Shown here: piece after piece, positions 10,701 through 18,327 of the stretch
Position numbering within the stretch: the first letter of the stretch is position 1
Layout: every line of letters begins with the position of its first letter
The notes under the pieces: generated by a model
Told to the model about the DNA's origin: nothing
The model's input: only the letters and a program-made list of their open reading frames with translations
Databases searched by the model: none
Translations under genes and position numbers: made by a program
Assembly (NCBI RefSeq): GCF_029581355.1
Contig: NZ_CP120849.1
Location: 838,501-902,500, forward strand
Source of the DNA: Parabacteroides chongii
GTDB lineage: Bacteria; Bacteroidota; Bacteroidia; Bacteroidales; Tannerellaceae
Direction of reading: 5' to 3'
DNA length: 64,000 bases

Positions 10701-10716
10701 CAAAGCTCCTTCTCAT
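7711..10716 (-). CDS. SusC/RagA-family TonB-linked outer-membrane receptor
   Basis: 1001 aa from ATG 10716, which begins a clear signal peptide (MRRSFVMLVLFCIGICTNVLWAQ); an in-frame start at 10764 would add 16 residues before it. Domains: carboxypeptidase-regulatory-like beta-sandwich (~25-105, GTTNGTVTDLDGKY), TonB box-like EEVVVTAMG, plug (~115-230, with VIDGMP and GVIMITTKKG), then the 22-strand barrel ending in an aromatic C-terminus (NVKVTF). It imports an oligomer using TonB energy together with the adjacent SusD. No STN domain, so it is not an ECF-signalling transducer. Its promoter appears to lie in a segment bounded by inverted repeats (10819-11006). Confidence 0.93.
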   Translation of the reverse strand: MRRSFVMLVLFCIGICTNVLWAQKTVSGVVMEKEVNMPLIGCNVVEKGTTNGTVTDLDGKYTLTVGDNATIEFSYIGMMSVEEVVGDRTVINVDMISDSEKIEEVVVTAMGIQRKAKSLTYATQQVSNQELTRAKDANMINALQGKTAGLVITPNSTGAGGSSKIILRGNKSVYGNNQPLIVIDGMPMNNPKTTQQAGEYEGRDGGDALSNLNPDDIASMNVLKGASAAALYGSMAANGVIMITTKKGREGAARVDFSSNITLETPLTAPKLQGRYGAVKTGDQLSAMSWGEKIADNDSKAKDRLNDFFRVGSTYINSVTINGGTEKAQSFLSYANTSAIGMMPENTFYRHNMTARESFKLFQDRLTIDATLSYITQKASNRPHGGTYNNALTGAYTFPANGDWDYYKNNFEVFDGTKNWNAQNWYTPLDDFTANPYWVLNRITSKEKRDRIMASATAKLKITDYLNVQGRLSVDNTFDRFERKWYATTTTTWAPGGKGRYRQERFDAKQFYGDFMVNFNKTWDEKWELNASLGTSFMDSKVQNSILDSDKLGLLEANYFVPENIAGNGNQRTSNPRKRLNSVFGTVQFGFNGMIYLDVTGRNDWSSTLAYTNNFSYFYPSVGVTALLNEMIPMGEKINLLKFRASYSVVGNDVPAYITYPLDGINLGALEPNTSEPFTEMKPEKMHSMEFGVDLAMFDNRFNFDVTYYKTNNKNQYFSIAAPLASGYSSYYINAGNIENQGFEASASYRWDFAKDWSWKTELNMSYNHNKIKELDSRLADGVQIGSGSGFRFMLKEGGSFGDIYGYKLLRNEDGSVKLNESGVPVKSDTQEYLGNVNPDWQLGWGNTITYKDFSFYFLIDGKIGGNTIGMTQSYLDSYGVTETTADARDNGGVDVGNGQKIDAQTYYSAVAGKDKCNSEYTYSATNFRLREVSLGYTFRNLLGVSKNLNLSLVGRNLFFFKKNSPHDPDSSVSTDNAWGGFDTFGLPTSRSYGINVKVTF

Positions 10717-10818
10717 ACAGACAATTTGTTTAGGTTCAACAATAGATAATTTTTCATAATACACTTTTTAAAACGAGTTAAATATTAACACTTAAACAGT
10801 ATATTCAAATAAACGAAC

Positions 10819-11006
10819 TTAGTTCTACAAGAACTAATATACATTACCGCAAACGTAATCTATTTATTTCATTATTACACCATTCTTATACTTAAAAATC
10901 GATTTTTACACTTGTTAATTAACCTATTTTAAGCCCTATTATATTAATATTAAGCCTGAATTATTCCTTTTCAACTAACAAAATGACACAGTTCTTGTAG
11001 GACTAA
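10819..11006. repeat. Inverted-repeat-bounded promoter segment (candidate invertible element)
   Basis: Left arm TTAGTTCTACAAGAACT (10819-10835) and right arm AGTTCTTGTAGGACTAA (10990-11006) are inverted copies, 16 of 17 identical, 154 bp apart. The left arm is itself palindromic (TTAGTTCT-ACA-AGAACTAA, 10819-10837), as recombinase sites often are. A leftward -7 element lies just inside the left arm. Size and layout resemble the segments at 30206 and 59722, but here the promoter points at the gene. It fills most of the 374-bp gap between susC and dgt; an ordinary pair of operators is the alternative. Confidence 0.5.
10850..10857 (-). promoter_or_regulatory. -7 element upstream of the susC-susD locus
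   Basis: The minus strand reads TACGTTTG, an exact TAnnTTTG. It would start transcription near 10843, reading through the left inverted-repeat arm into susC. No convincing -33 element is seen. Confidence 0.5.
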
Positions 11007-11058
11007 TCCCTTTTTGATGAAAATCAATCCATAACTTAGATAATAATTACATTTTTCC

Positions 11059-11066
11059 TACCTTTG
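11059..11066 (+). promoter_or_regulatory. -7 element of dgt
   Basis: TACCTTTG matches TAnnTTTG and would place the start of transcription near 11073, about 18 nt before the dgt ATG. No clear -33 element at the usual distance. Confidence 0.55.
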
Positions 11067-11090
11067 TCGTGACTACATCAATATAAGACT

Positions 11091-12416
11091 ATGAACTGGA
11101 CCCAATTATTATCAGGCAAACGCTTTGGAATGGAAGAGTATCACGAACGCAAACACGAACGTACGGACTTCCAGCGGGATTATGACCGTTTGATTTTCTC
11201 ATCCCCTTTCCGCAGGCTGCAAAACAAGACGCAGGTATTCCCTCTTCCGGGAAGCATCTTCGTCCACAACCGTTTGACGCATAGCCTGGAAGTATCCTGT
11301 GTAGGCCGTTCACTGGGTAATAATGTAGCCAAGGGGCTGATGCAGAAATATCCGGAGGGAAGCATTAACTTTCCGGAAATAGGATCGATTGTTTCGGCTG
11401 CCTGCCTGGCACACGATATGGGAAATCCGCCGTTCGGACATTCGGGCGAGAGAGCCATTTCTGCTTATTTCCTGGAAGGAAACGGAAGCCATTTGGAAGA
11501 CGAGATACGTTCTGCCGGAGGACGTTGGGAAGATTTTCTTCATTTTGAAGGGAATGCCAATGCAATACGATTGCTGACCCACCAGTTTATCGGTCGTAGG
11601 AAGGGCGGTTTTGCTTTGACATACAGCACACTCGCCTCTATTATCAAATATCCGTATGCCTCCGTTTATTCGGGTAAAAAAGGGAAGTTCGGCTTTTTCC
11701 AGTCGGAAGAAGAAACCTATATGCGTATCGCGACAGAACTGGGGATAAACCGTAATCCGGAAGACAGTAACAAGTTTGTCCGTTACCCGCTGGTCTATCT
11801 GGTGGAAGCTGCCGATGACATCTGCTATCAGATCATGGATATAGAAGATGCCTGCAAACTACATATCCTCACCACGGAAGAAGCGATCCAGTTACTGCTC
11901 AACTTCTTTGAAGGAGAACGCCTGGAGCACATCATCCGCGTCATGAAAATGGTCGACGATACAAACGAGCAGATTGCCTACCTCCGCTCCTGCATTATCG
12001 GGCTCCTGGTAGACGAATGCTCCCGTGTCTTTCTGGAAAATGAAGAAGGTATACTCGACGGCACTTATAATACACCGCTAATAGAAAAGATTGGCGAACA
12101 ACCTAAACAGGCTTATGCCACCTGCTCGCAAACAGCTTATAAAAAGATTTACCGTGCCAAGGAAGTATTGGATATAGAACTCGCCGGTTATCATATCTTC
12201 AGCCATCTGATCGACAGCCTGACGGAAGCAGTCATGAACCAAAGCCATGCGTACAGCAAACTGCTATTGCAACGCATTCCGGAGCAGTATGATACAAATG
12301 CACCGACGACTTACGGAAAAATACAATGCGTACTCGACTATATCTCGGGAATGACCGATGTATATGCGCTCGACCTTTACCGGAAGATCACAGGCATGAG
12401 CCTGCCGGCTGTTTAA
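11091..12416 (+). CDS. dgt: Deoxyguanosinetriphosphate triphosphohydrolase-like protein
   Basis: 441 aa HD-superfamily dNTP triphosphohydrolase, which splits dGTP or other dNTPs into deoxynucleoside and triphosphate and so tunes dNTP pools. Metal-binding motifs are visible in order: the N-terminal [22 protein letters not shown] (His), [16 protein letters not shown] (HD plus the conserved GNPPFGHxGE), and [16 protein letters not shown] (Asp). Length is typical of the Bacteroidetes type. The 3' end overlaps the 3' end of the convergent rsgA by 4 bp. Confidence 0.93.
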   Translation: MNWTQLLSGKRFGMEEYHERKHERTDFQRDYDRLIFSSPFRRLQNKTQVFPLPGSIFVHNRLTHSLEVSCVGRSLGNNVAKGLMQKYPEGSINFPEIGSIVSAACLAHDMGNPPFGHSGERAISAYFLEGNGSHLEDEIRSAGGRWEDFLHFEGNANAIRLLTHQFIGRRKGGFALTYSTLASIIKYPYASVYSGKKGKFGFFQSEEETYMRIATELGINRNPEDSNKFVRYPLVYLVEAADDICYQIMDIEDACKLHILTTEEAIQLLLNFFEGERLEHIIRVMKMVDDTNEQIAYLRSCIIGLLVDECSRVFLENEEGILDGTYNTPLIEKIGEQPKQAYATCSQTAYKKIYRAKEVLDIELAGYHIFSHLIDSLTEAVMNQSHAYSKLLLQRIPEQYDTNAPTTYGKIQCVLDYISGMTDVYALDLYRKITGMSLPAV

Positions 12417-13345
12417 AAGTCGTCGCGATATTTGCTTTCCTCTTTATCCTCCAGGATACTGAGGTAGCTCTTATAACGGGATTCGCTGATGCAATGTTCT
12501 TCCAATGCCTGTAAGACGGCACATCCCGGCTCATGCCGATGAGAACAGTTACTGAACCGGCAATCTTCAGAGAATTTGAATATCTCAGGGAAGTAGTGGG
12601 AAATCTCTGCCGTCTCCATCTCGATCGTTCCGAAACCTTTGATACCCGGAGTATCGATCAGATAACCACCATCCGGCAGCGGAATCATTTCAGAGAAAGT
12701 AGTGGTATGCATTCCCTTATTATGGTATTCGGAAATATCGCCTGTCCGAAGATTCACTCCAGGGACAAGTTTATTTATTATTGTAGATTTACCGACACCT
12801 GAATGACCGGACAAAAGGGTTATCTTATCTTTCAGATCGTCCCGAAGCGCATCAAGCCCTTCCTCTGTCTTGGCACAAAGGGTGGAACAAGGATAACCGA
12901 TCGTCGTATACAGATTGATCAGAGCATCCAAATACTCTTTATCTTCCCCTTTATAACGGTCGATCTTATTAAAAACCAACTTGACCGGCACACGGTAAGC
13001 CTCAGCCGTAGCCAGAAAACGATCGATAAAAACAGTGGTAGTGACCGGATAATTGACCGTCACAATCAACATGGCCTGATCCAGATTGGCAGCAATAATA
13101 TGAGATTGTTTGGACAGGTTGGAAGCCCGGCGAATAATGTAATTTTTCCGGTCTTCGATTTTCGTAATGAAGGCAGTACCTTCATTATTGATATCGATAT
13201 CGACCCGGTCGCCAACAGATACCGGATTGGTGCTGCGGATCTCTTTCAAACGGAAGTTCCCTTTCACCTTACTCTCCACATCACGTCCGTCATCGGTACG
13301 TACGGTATACCAGCTACCTGTATTCTTTATTACCAGTCCCTTCAT
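12413..13345 (-). CDS. rsgA: Ribosome small-subunit-dependent GTPase A
   Basis: 310 aa. OB-fold (~1-70), then a circularly permuted GTPase: NKID (G4) at ~126 precedes the P-loop GHSGVGKST at ~180 and [10 protein letters not shown]-terminal zinc knuckle follows, [14 protein letters not shown]. RsgA acts in late maturation of the 30S subunit. ATG 13345 is preferred over the in-frame TTG at 13357, which lies in hairpin repeat B. Encoded downstream of frr with only the repeat between them, so the two are probably co-transcribed as a translation-related unit. Confidence 0.95.
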   Translation of the reverse strand: MKGLVIKNTGSWYTVRTDDGRDVESKVKGNFRLKEIRSTNPVSVGDRVDIDINNEGTAFITKIEDRKNYIIRRASNLSKQSHIIAANLDQAMLIVTVNYPVTTTVFIDRFLATAEAYRVPVKLVFNKIDRYKGEDKEYLDALINLYTTIGYPCSTLCAKTEEGLDALRDDLKDKITLLSGHSGVGKSTIINKLVPGVNLRTGDISEYHNKGMHTTTFSEMIPLPDGGYLIDTPGIKGFGTIEMETAEISHYFPEIFKFSEDCRFSNCSHRHEPGCAVLQALEEHCISESRYKSYLSILEDKEESKYRDDF

Positions 13346-13347
13346 AT

Positions 13348-13434
13348 CAATTGACAATTGACAGTTGACAATTGACAGTTAAAAGACAATTAGCTAATTA
13401 TAACTGTCAACTGTCACTTGTCAACTGTCAACTA
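13348..13434. repeat. Heptamer-arm hairpin repeat B
   Basis: Left arm ~13348-13381 is a run of CAATTGA/CAGTTGA heptamers; right arm ~13401-13434 is the complementary run (TAACTGT, CAACTGT, CACTTGT and so on). It occupies the whole spacer between frr and rsgA inside a probable operon. Confidence 0.85.
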
Positions 13435-13436
13435 AT

Positions 13437-14000
13437 TTATACGGTCATTATTTCTTTTTCTTTAGCAGCGTAGAGGTCATCTACTCTCTTGATAAACTTA
13501 TCGTGTATCTTCTGGACTTCTGCCTCAGTATCTTTAGCCACATCTTCAGGAGTACCGTCTGCCTTCACGCTTTTCTTTACCGCTTCGATGGCATCGCGAC
13601 GGGCGTTACGAATACTGATCTTAGCTGTTTCAGCCTCCTGTTTGGATTGTTTAGCCAGGTTACGACGGCGTTCCTCCGTCAGCGGGGGAATACCCAAACG
13701 AATAATTTCACCGTTATTTTCCGGAGTGATACCGACTTCCGAGTTCAGGATCGCTTTTTCAATTTCTTTGATAAGAGGTTTTTCCCAAGGAGTGATAATA
13801 ATCGTCTTTGCGTCCGGGGTATTCACTGATGCCACGTTTGAAAGTGGAACAAGACTTCCGTAATAAGGGACTTTCACTCCGTCAAGAATTTTCGGATTCG
13901 CCTTTCCGGCACGGATATGAGCTAACTGTTCGTCAAGATAATCGATTGCGAACGACATTTTCTCTTCTGCTGACTTTACATACTGCTTGATATCTGCCAT
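13437..14000 (-). CDS. frr: Ribosome recycling factor
   Basis: 187 aa, the usual length. With EF-G it splits the post-termination ribosome. The three-helix-bundle domain carries [22 protein letters not shown] near the N-terminus and [12 protein letters not shown] in the C-terminal half, both diagnostic. Transcribed from its own promoter (14038-14068) and followed by rsgA. In many bacteria frr directly follows pyrH; here pyrH is about 9.9 kb to the right with the fructan cassette between them. Confidence 0.97.
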   Translation of the reverse strand: MADIKQYVKSAEEKMSFAIDYLDEQLAHIRAGKANPKILDGVKVPYYGSLVPLSNVASVNTPDAKTIIITPWEKPLIKEIEKAILNSEVGITPENNGEIIRLGIPPLTEERRRNLAKQSKQEAETAKISIRNARRDAIEAVKKSVKADGTPEDVAKDTEAEVQKIHDKFIKRVDDLYAAKEKEIMTV

Positions 14001-14037
14001 AACTGATTGATATTTTGTTTTCTTTTTTTTCGATAAA

Positions 14038-14068
14038 CAAAAGTACGAAAGTTTTTGAACCTAGCAAA
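14038..14068 (-). promoter_or_regulatory. Promoter of frr
   Basis: Minus strand: TTTG (14068-14065), 19-bp gap, TACTTTTG (14045-14038). Predicted start near 14031, about 30 nt before frr. Confidence 0.72.
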
Positions 14069-14110
14069 TAAGTAGAAAATGATTATTTAGGCTTAATGAA
14101 GATCAAAACA

Positions 14111-14226
14111 CTATTAGGGAACGCAGATGACGCAGAATACACAGAGTTACGCAGATTTTTTATTTAATAATCAATATAATCTGCGTAACTCTGCGCTTTG
14201 TCTGCGTATTCTGCGTTCCCTAATAG
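14111..14226. repeat. ACGCAGA palindromic element, left copy
   Basis: 116-bp nearly perfect inverted repeat. The outer 17 bp (14111-14127, CTATTAGGGAACGCAGA) are exactly repeated in inverse at 14210-14226. Inner arms hold further ACGCAGA/TCTGCGT units around an AT-rich loop near 14154-14173. It lies in the 349-bp gap between the fructan permease gene and frr; the rest of that gap holds the frr promoter and nothing else I recognise. A second copy is at 23781-23898. It could fold as an RNA hairpin and stop transcription of the fructan operon. Confidence 0.88.
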
Positions 14227-14349
14227 TGGCTTTAACATGCCTTCGTTCATTATAAGCCATCATCAACTAAACATAGTTTCCAAGAGGAACAACTACGAGG
14301 AAACTGTAATAAGCCGACAAACAACCGATTAGCTCTTTTCCATAAATCC

Positions 14350-15513
14350 TTATTGTTTCAACTTCGGACAAAGGGCCGCCAAATACAAAACTCCTATGCC
14401 TAATACGATGATTGCTCCCATCTGCGAAGCCATTGCATCGGAAAGGAAACCCATGAAAAGCGGGAAAACCGTTCCACCAAACAAACCCATAATCATCAGA
14501 CCGGATATTTCATTCTTGCGCTGCGGCATGGATTGAAGAGCCTGCGCGAAGATGATAGAAAACACATTTGAGTTGCCGAAACCAATCAGTCCTATACATA
14601 TATATATGATTTCCTTGCTGTCGAAAAAGGAAAGACCCAACATGGCCGCCAGCATCATCAATACGCTGATACCGAAAAACAGCTTTGCCGACATCCGCGT
14701 CAGTATAAAAGCTCCGAGGAAGCATCCGATGGTACGCAGAATAAAGTACAGGCTGGTAGCGAAGGAGGCCTCATGAAGCCCCATCCCCAAACGCTCCATC
14801 AATATCTTGGGAGCCGTCGTATTTGTACCCACATCGATACCGACATGGCACATGATTCCGACAAAGCACAGCAAGATAAAAGGTTTACCCAGCAGGGCGA
14901 AACATTCGCCAAACGTAGAAGGCTTGCCCTCCGGCTTCTCCTCCTCAATCTGTGCAGCTCCGAGCAGAAGAATGGCAACAACTGTCACCACCATATAGAT
15001 GGGGAAAAGCACCCGCCAGCCCAGTCCGAAGGAAGGGATGGCCGCCGTAGCTCCCCACATCGCGATATACGGAGCCAGGAAAGAGGCGATTGCCTTTACA
15101 AACTGTCCGAAGGTCAAACTACTGGCCAGCTTGTCACCACTGATTATATTCGACAATAATGGATTCAGCGAAGTCTGCATCAGTGCGTTACCAATTCCTA
15201 ACAACGAGAAGGAAAGCAGCATCATCAAATAACCATCACCGAAGATGGGCAAAAGCAGCGAGAAGAAAGTCACAAGCAGGCTGAGCAACACCGTTTTCTT
15301 TCGTCCGATACGGTTCATCAACATACCGGTCGGCACGGAGAAAATCAAGAACCAGAAGAAGACCAGCGAGGGGAAGATATTCGCTTCCGAGTCCGTCAGA
15401 TTCAAGTCGGCCTTTACGTAATTGGACGCAATACCAACCAGGTCTACAAATCCCATGGCAAAGAATGCCAGCATGATAGGGATTAGTTTGAGATATAAGC
15501 CTTTTCCGTTCAT
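14350..15513 (-). CDS. MFS sugar permease (probably fructose)
   Basis: 387 aa, about 12 hydrophobic segments in two halves; the MFS loop signature MNRIGRKKT follows the second segment. It resembles the FucP/glucose-galactose type symporters of Bacteroidetes. Position as last gene of a fructan operon, directly after a fructokinase, suggests import of fructose across the inner membrane. ATG 15513 lies 2 nt after the kinase stop, implying translational coupling; an in-frame TTG at 15519 is less likely. Sugar specificity is inferred from context. Confidence 0.82.
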   Translation of the reverse strand: MNGKGLYLKLIPIMLAFFAMGFVDLVGIASNYVKADLNLTDSEANIFPSLVFFWFLIFSVPTGMLMNRIGRKKTVLLSLLVTFFSLLLPIFGDGYLMMLLSFSLLGIGNALMQTSLNPLLSNIISGDKLASSLTFGQFVKAIASFLAPYIAMWGATAAIPSFGLGWRVLFPIYMVVTVVAILLLGAAQIEEEKPEGKPSTFGECFALLGKPFILLCFVGIMCHVGIDVGTNTTAPKILMERLGMGLHEASFATSLYFILRTIGCFLGAFILTRMSAKLFFGISVLMMLAAMLGLSFFDSKEIIYICIGLIGFGNSNVFSIIFAQALQSMPQRKNEISGLMIMGLFGGTVFPLFMGFLSDAMASQMGAIIVLGIGVLYLAALCPKLKQ

Positions 15514-15515
15514 AA

Positions 15516-16385
15516 TCAATCTTTATTAGGATAAGGAGGCCATGCGCCTTCCTGCGTACAGACGAAAGCAGCTGTTTCGACTGCCGTCTGATGGGCTTCG
15601 CGCAATGACTTACCGGTTAATACAGAATAGACAAATGCTCCGGAGAAGGAGTCGCCGGCACCCACCGTATCGGCCACCTCCACGCGGGGAGTCGGGATAG
15701 TAGACACTTCATCGGCTGTATAGATTGAGCTGAAGGCACAACCGGCTGTCAGAACCAGATATTTCAGATTATACATCTGAAGTATCTGCCGACAAACCTC
15801 ATCATCAGAGCCTTCCAGCTTACACATATCGCGAAGCAAGACCAGCTCTTCATCATTAATCTTAAACACATTCGCCTTGTGAAGCAAGGTTTCAATCAGT
15901 TCTTTTGAATAATAGGACTGACGGATATTGATATCGAAAAAGCGCAAAGCGTCTTCGCGGGCATACGACAATAGAGACAGGATGGTTTCCTTCGAGGTCT
16001 GCGAACGCAAGGCCAGCGTTCCGAAACAGATGGCATCTGCCCTCTTTATCAGGTCGATAGATTCCTGCGTCAGCGGGATATGGTCCCAGGCTACGCCTTC
16101 AATGATGGTGTAAGTCGGGATGCCTTCTTTCAGTTCTACCATGACGCTTCCGGTGGGATATTCCACTGTCCCCAGGCTGTTGGAGATATGATTCTTTTCC
16201 AGTTCCTGAACAATCTCCGTTCCGGAAAGGTCATTTCCTACTGCGCTGATGGCGTATCCCTCGGCCCCCATTTGGGTGGCATGATAGACAAAGTTGATAG
16301 GCGCACCGCCTGCTCTTTTTCCTGTTGGCAAAACATCCCATAGGAGTTCGCCGATACCGACTACGATTGGCTTCTTATTTTCCAT
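15516..16385 (-). CDS. PfkB-family carbohydrate kinase, probable fructokinase
   Basis: 289 aa ribokinase-like fold. The N-terminal substrate motif is GGAPINFVYHATQMG and the C-terminal PfkB signature DTVGAGDSFSGAF contains the catalytic Asp and anion hole. Between a GH32 gene and a permease gene, it most likely phosphorylates fructose released from fructan. It ends 2 nt before the permease start. Cytosolic. Family certain; substrate inferred from neighbours. Confidence 0.9.
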   Translation of the reverse strand: MENKKPIVVGIGELLWDVLPTGKRAGGAPINFVYHATQMGAEGYAISAVGNDLSGTEIVQELEKNHISNSLGTVEYPTGSVMVELKEGIPTYTIIEGVAWDHIPLTQESIDLIKRADAICFGTLALRSQTSKETILSLLSYAREDALRFFDINIRQSYYSKELIETLLHKANVFKINDEELVLLRDMCKLEGSDDEVCRQILQMYNLKYLVLTAGCAFSSIYTADEVSTIPTPRVEVADTVGAGDSFSGAFVYSVLTGKSLREAHQTAVETAAFVCTQEGAWPPYPNKD

Positions 16386-16421
16386 GATATAACTTTTTAT
16401 GCGTTGACAGATATGTGTGTA

Positions 16422-18308
16422 TTACAGTGCTAATTTATACAATTTCAGTGAATCTACCTGATAGGAGCCGTCTTTGCTGTAGAAGTGCAGGCTGTTGTAA
16501 GGTTCGTTGGGGAAGACGAGGTTGGTCATTGCGACCTTGCCGCCATCCAGGAATATTTCGACAGAACATTTATCAACATAAATTCGGAGTGCATGTTCCT
16601 TGTCGGCAGAGAGCGGTCCCCAAGTTGCCAGGGCGAAGTCGTCTACGTAATTGATTGAGTTGGCGATACGGTTGTCGTGTGCTTCTTTTTCATGCGGGAT
16701 GCTGTTTTTTCCGAAATCGACGATGCCGCTATGCACTCTGTCCATTACCAGCTTTCCTGCTGTCTGCTCCAGGTAAATATCTACATATTCGCCCTTGCTG
16801 TTCATCAGTTTGAAGCCGGCAACACCGGAACCGTCTACAGACACCTTCATATCTATTTCGAACGCACCGTCGTTGCTGTCGAACAACGTGTTCATTTCGA
16901 CTTCCTTGTCTGCCTGTACAGCGAAGTTATCAATTTCCTTTGTCTCCTTGCGGATGGCATCCAGTTCCTTTATCGGGTTAACGGCCAGATAGACATTCTT
17001 TCCTTCTGAATACATAGAGAGTTCGCGAGGCAGGGCATTGGCACTGCGGAATTGCTGCGTAGGAACGATGTTGGCATACTGCCAGTTGCTCATCCAGGGC
17101 ATGGCAATGACACGGTCGCCCGTATTGGAGAAGCAGACGGTTGCATAATGGTCTTTCCCCCAATCCATCCATTTCACCTCTTCCGGTTTCGTATCGCAGA
17201 TAAATTCTTTTCCGTTGAAATCACCCACAAAATACTGAGTGGCAGAGCCGCCGAACAGACAACCAGGGTTGATATTCACAATCAAGGCCCATTTCTTGTT
17301 GTTTACATCTCCGTTTACCGGCAGTTCAACCATATCCGGACATTCGAACTGGCTGGGCTGCACGCCGTAACCTTCGCCGAAGGCACTCATATACGTCCAG
17401 TCCTTCAAATCTTGTGAAGAATAGAAACGCATTTCCTTATCGGCAGAAACAATCATGACCCATTTCTTTTCAGGAGCATACCAGAACACTTTCGGGTCGC
17501 GGAAGTCCTTCAGCCCGTCGAACGGAGTCAGAATCGGGTTCTTTTCATATTTGGTGAACGTACGGCCGTTGTCACTGCTATGTGCCATACATTGTATCTG
17601 GCCGTTCTTATCGCTGGCAGAAGTATAGAAAGAGACGATTTCGCCGGCACCATAACCTGCCGTATTATCCACATCCACCACTGAGCTGCCGGAAAAGATA
17701 TGCCCCATCGTATCGCGGGCAAGGGCTGCGGGAAGATGTTCCCAATGAACCAGGTCGCGGCTGACAGAATGCCCCCAGTGCATATTGCCCCAGACGGAAC
17801 CATAAGGATTATACTGGAAATACAGATGATATTCTCCATCTTTGTAAACCAAGCCGTTCGCATCGTTCATCCAGCCGTAGAGCGGAGAATGATGATAGAG
17901 CGGGCGGAACTGGTCGCGATTGCCGGTATCGAACGTATCAGACAGCTTCATTTCTTTCCAGCATAGCGCATCTTTCGGTGCTTTCCGAATACGGATAACG
18001 GTTTCCTTAGCGCCTGCCGGCAGTTCGAAAGGCACGAAATAGTCTGTTTTCTCCTTGGCCAGACGGACATCCATCTCAGTGTCGGCCGGATTGCCGGTGA
18101 TAAGGCAGACCTGATTTTCGGCAGAACGCTCTTCTACCGGCAGCAACAGGTATTTAGCCGGCTGAGTGATGCGGACAAGCGTAAGGGTGTCTCCCTGCTG
18201 CTCCAATGTAAATCCCTGGTTAGAACCTGACTGGCAGGAAGCCAGACTGAGTGATGCGGCACAGGCCATCAAGAAATTCTTACTGATATTCAAAACTTTT
18301 GTTTTCAT
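16422..18308 (-). CDS. GH32 fructan beta-fructosidase, lipoprotein
   Basis: 628 aa. Lipobox with Cys25 (SLASC) suggests anchoring in a membrane, so it acts in the periplasm or at the surface. After an N-terminal accessory beta domain (~30-125) the five-blade propeller carries the GH32 residues: WMNDANG with nucleophile Asp149, FRDPKVF (transition-state Asp) and ECPDMVEL (acid/base Glu). A C-terminal beta-sandwich (~460-628) completes the family fold. Ala replaces the usual Pro in WMNDPNG, a common variant. It releases fructose from levan, inulin or sucrose; which one cannot be told. Confidence 0.94.
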   Translation of the reverse strand: MKTKVLNISKNFLMACAASLSLASCQSGSNQGFTLEQQGDTLTLVRITQPAKYLLLPVEERSAENQVCLITGNPADTEMDVRLAKEKTDYFVPFELPAGAKETVIRIRKAPKDALCWKEMKLSDTFDTGNRDQFRPLYHHSPLYGWMNDANGLVYKDGEYHLYFQYNPYGSVWGNMHWGHSVSRDLVHWEHLPAALARDTMGHIFSGSSVVDVDNTAGYGAGEIVSFYTSASDKNGQIQCMAHSSDNGRTFTKYEKNPILTPFDGLKDFRDPKVFWYAPEKKWVMIVSADKEMRFYSSQDLKDWTYMSAFGEGYGVQPSQFECPDMVELPVNGDVNNKKWALIVNINPGCLFGGSATQYFVGDFNGKEFICDTKPEEVKWMDWGKDHYATVCFSNTGDRVIAMPWMSNWQYANIVPTQQFRSANALPRELSMYSEGKNVYLAVNPIKELDAIRKETKEIDNFAVQADKEVEMNTLFDSNDGAFEIDMKVSVDGSGVAGFKLMNSKGEYVDIYLEQTAGKLVMDRVHSGIVDFGKNSIPHEKEAHDNRIANSINYVDDFALATWGPLSADKEHALRIYVDKCSVEIFLDGGKVAMTNLVFPNEPYNSLHFYSKDGSYQVDSLKLYKLAL

Positions 18309-18327
18309 TATGATAATAGATTAATTG

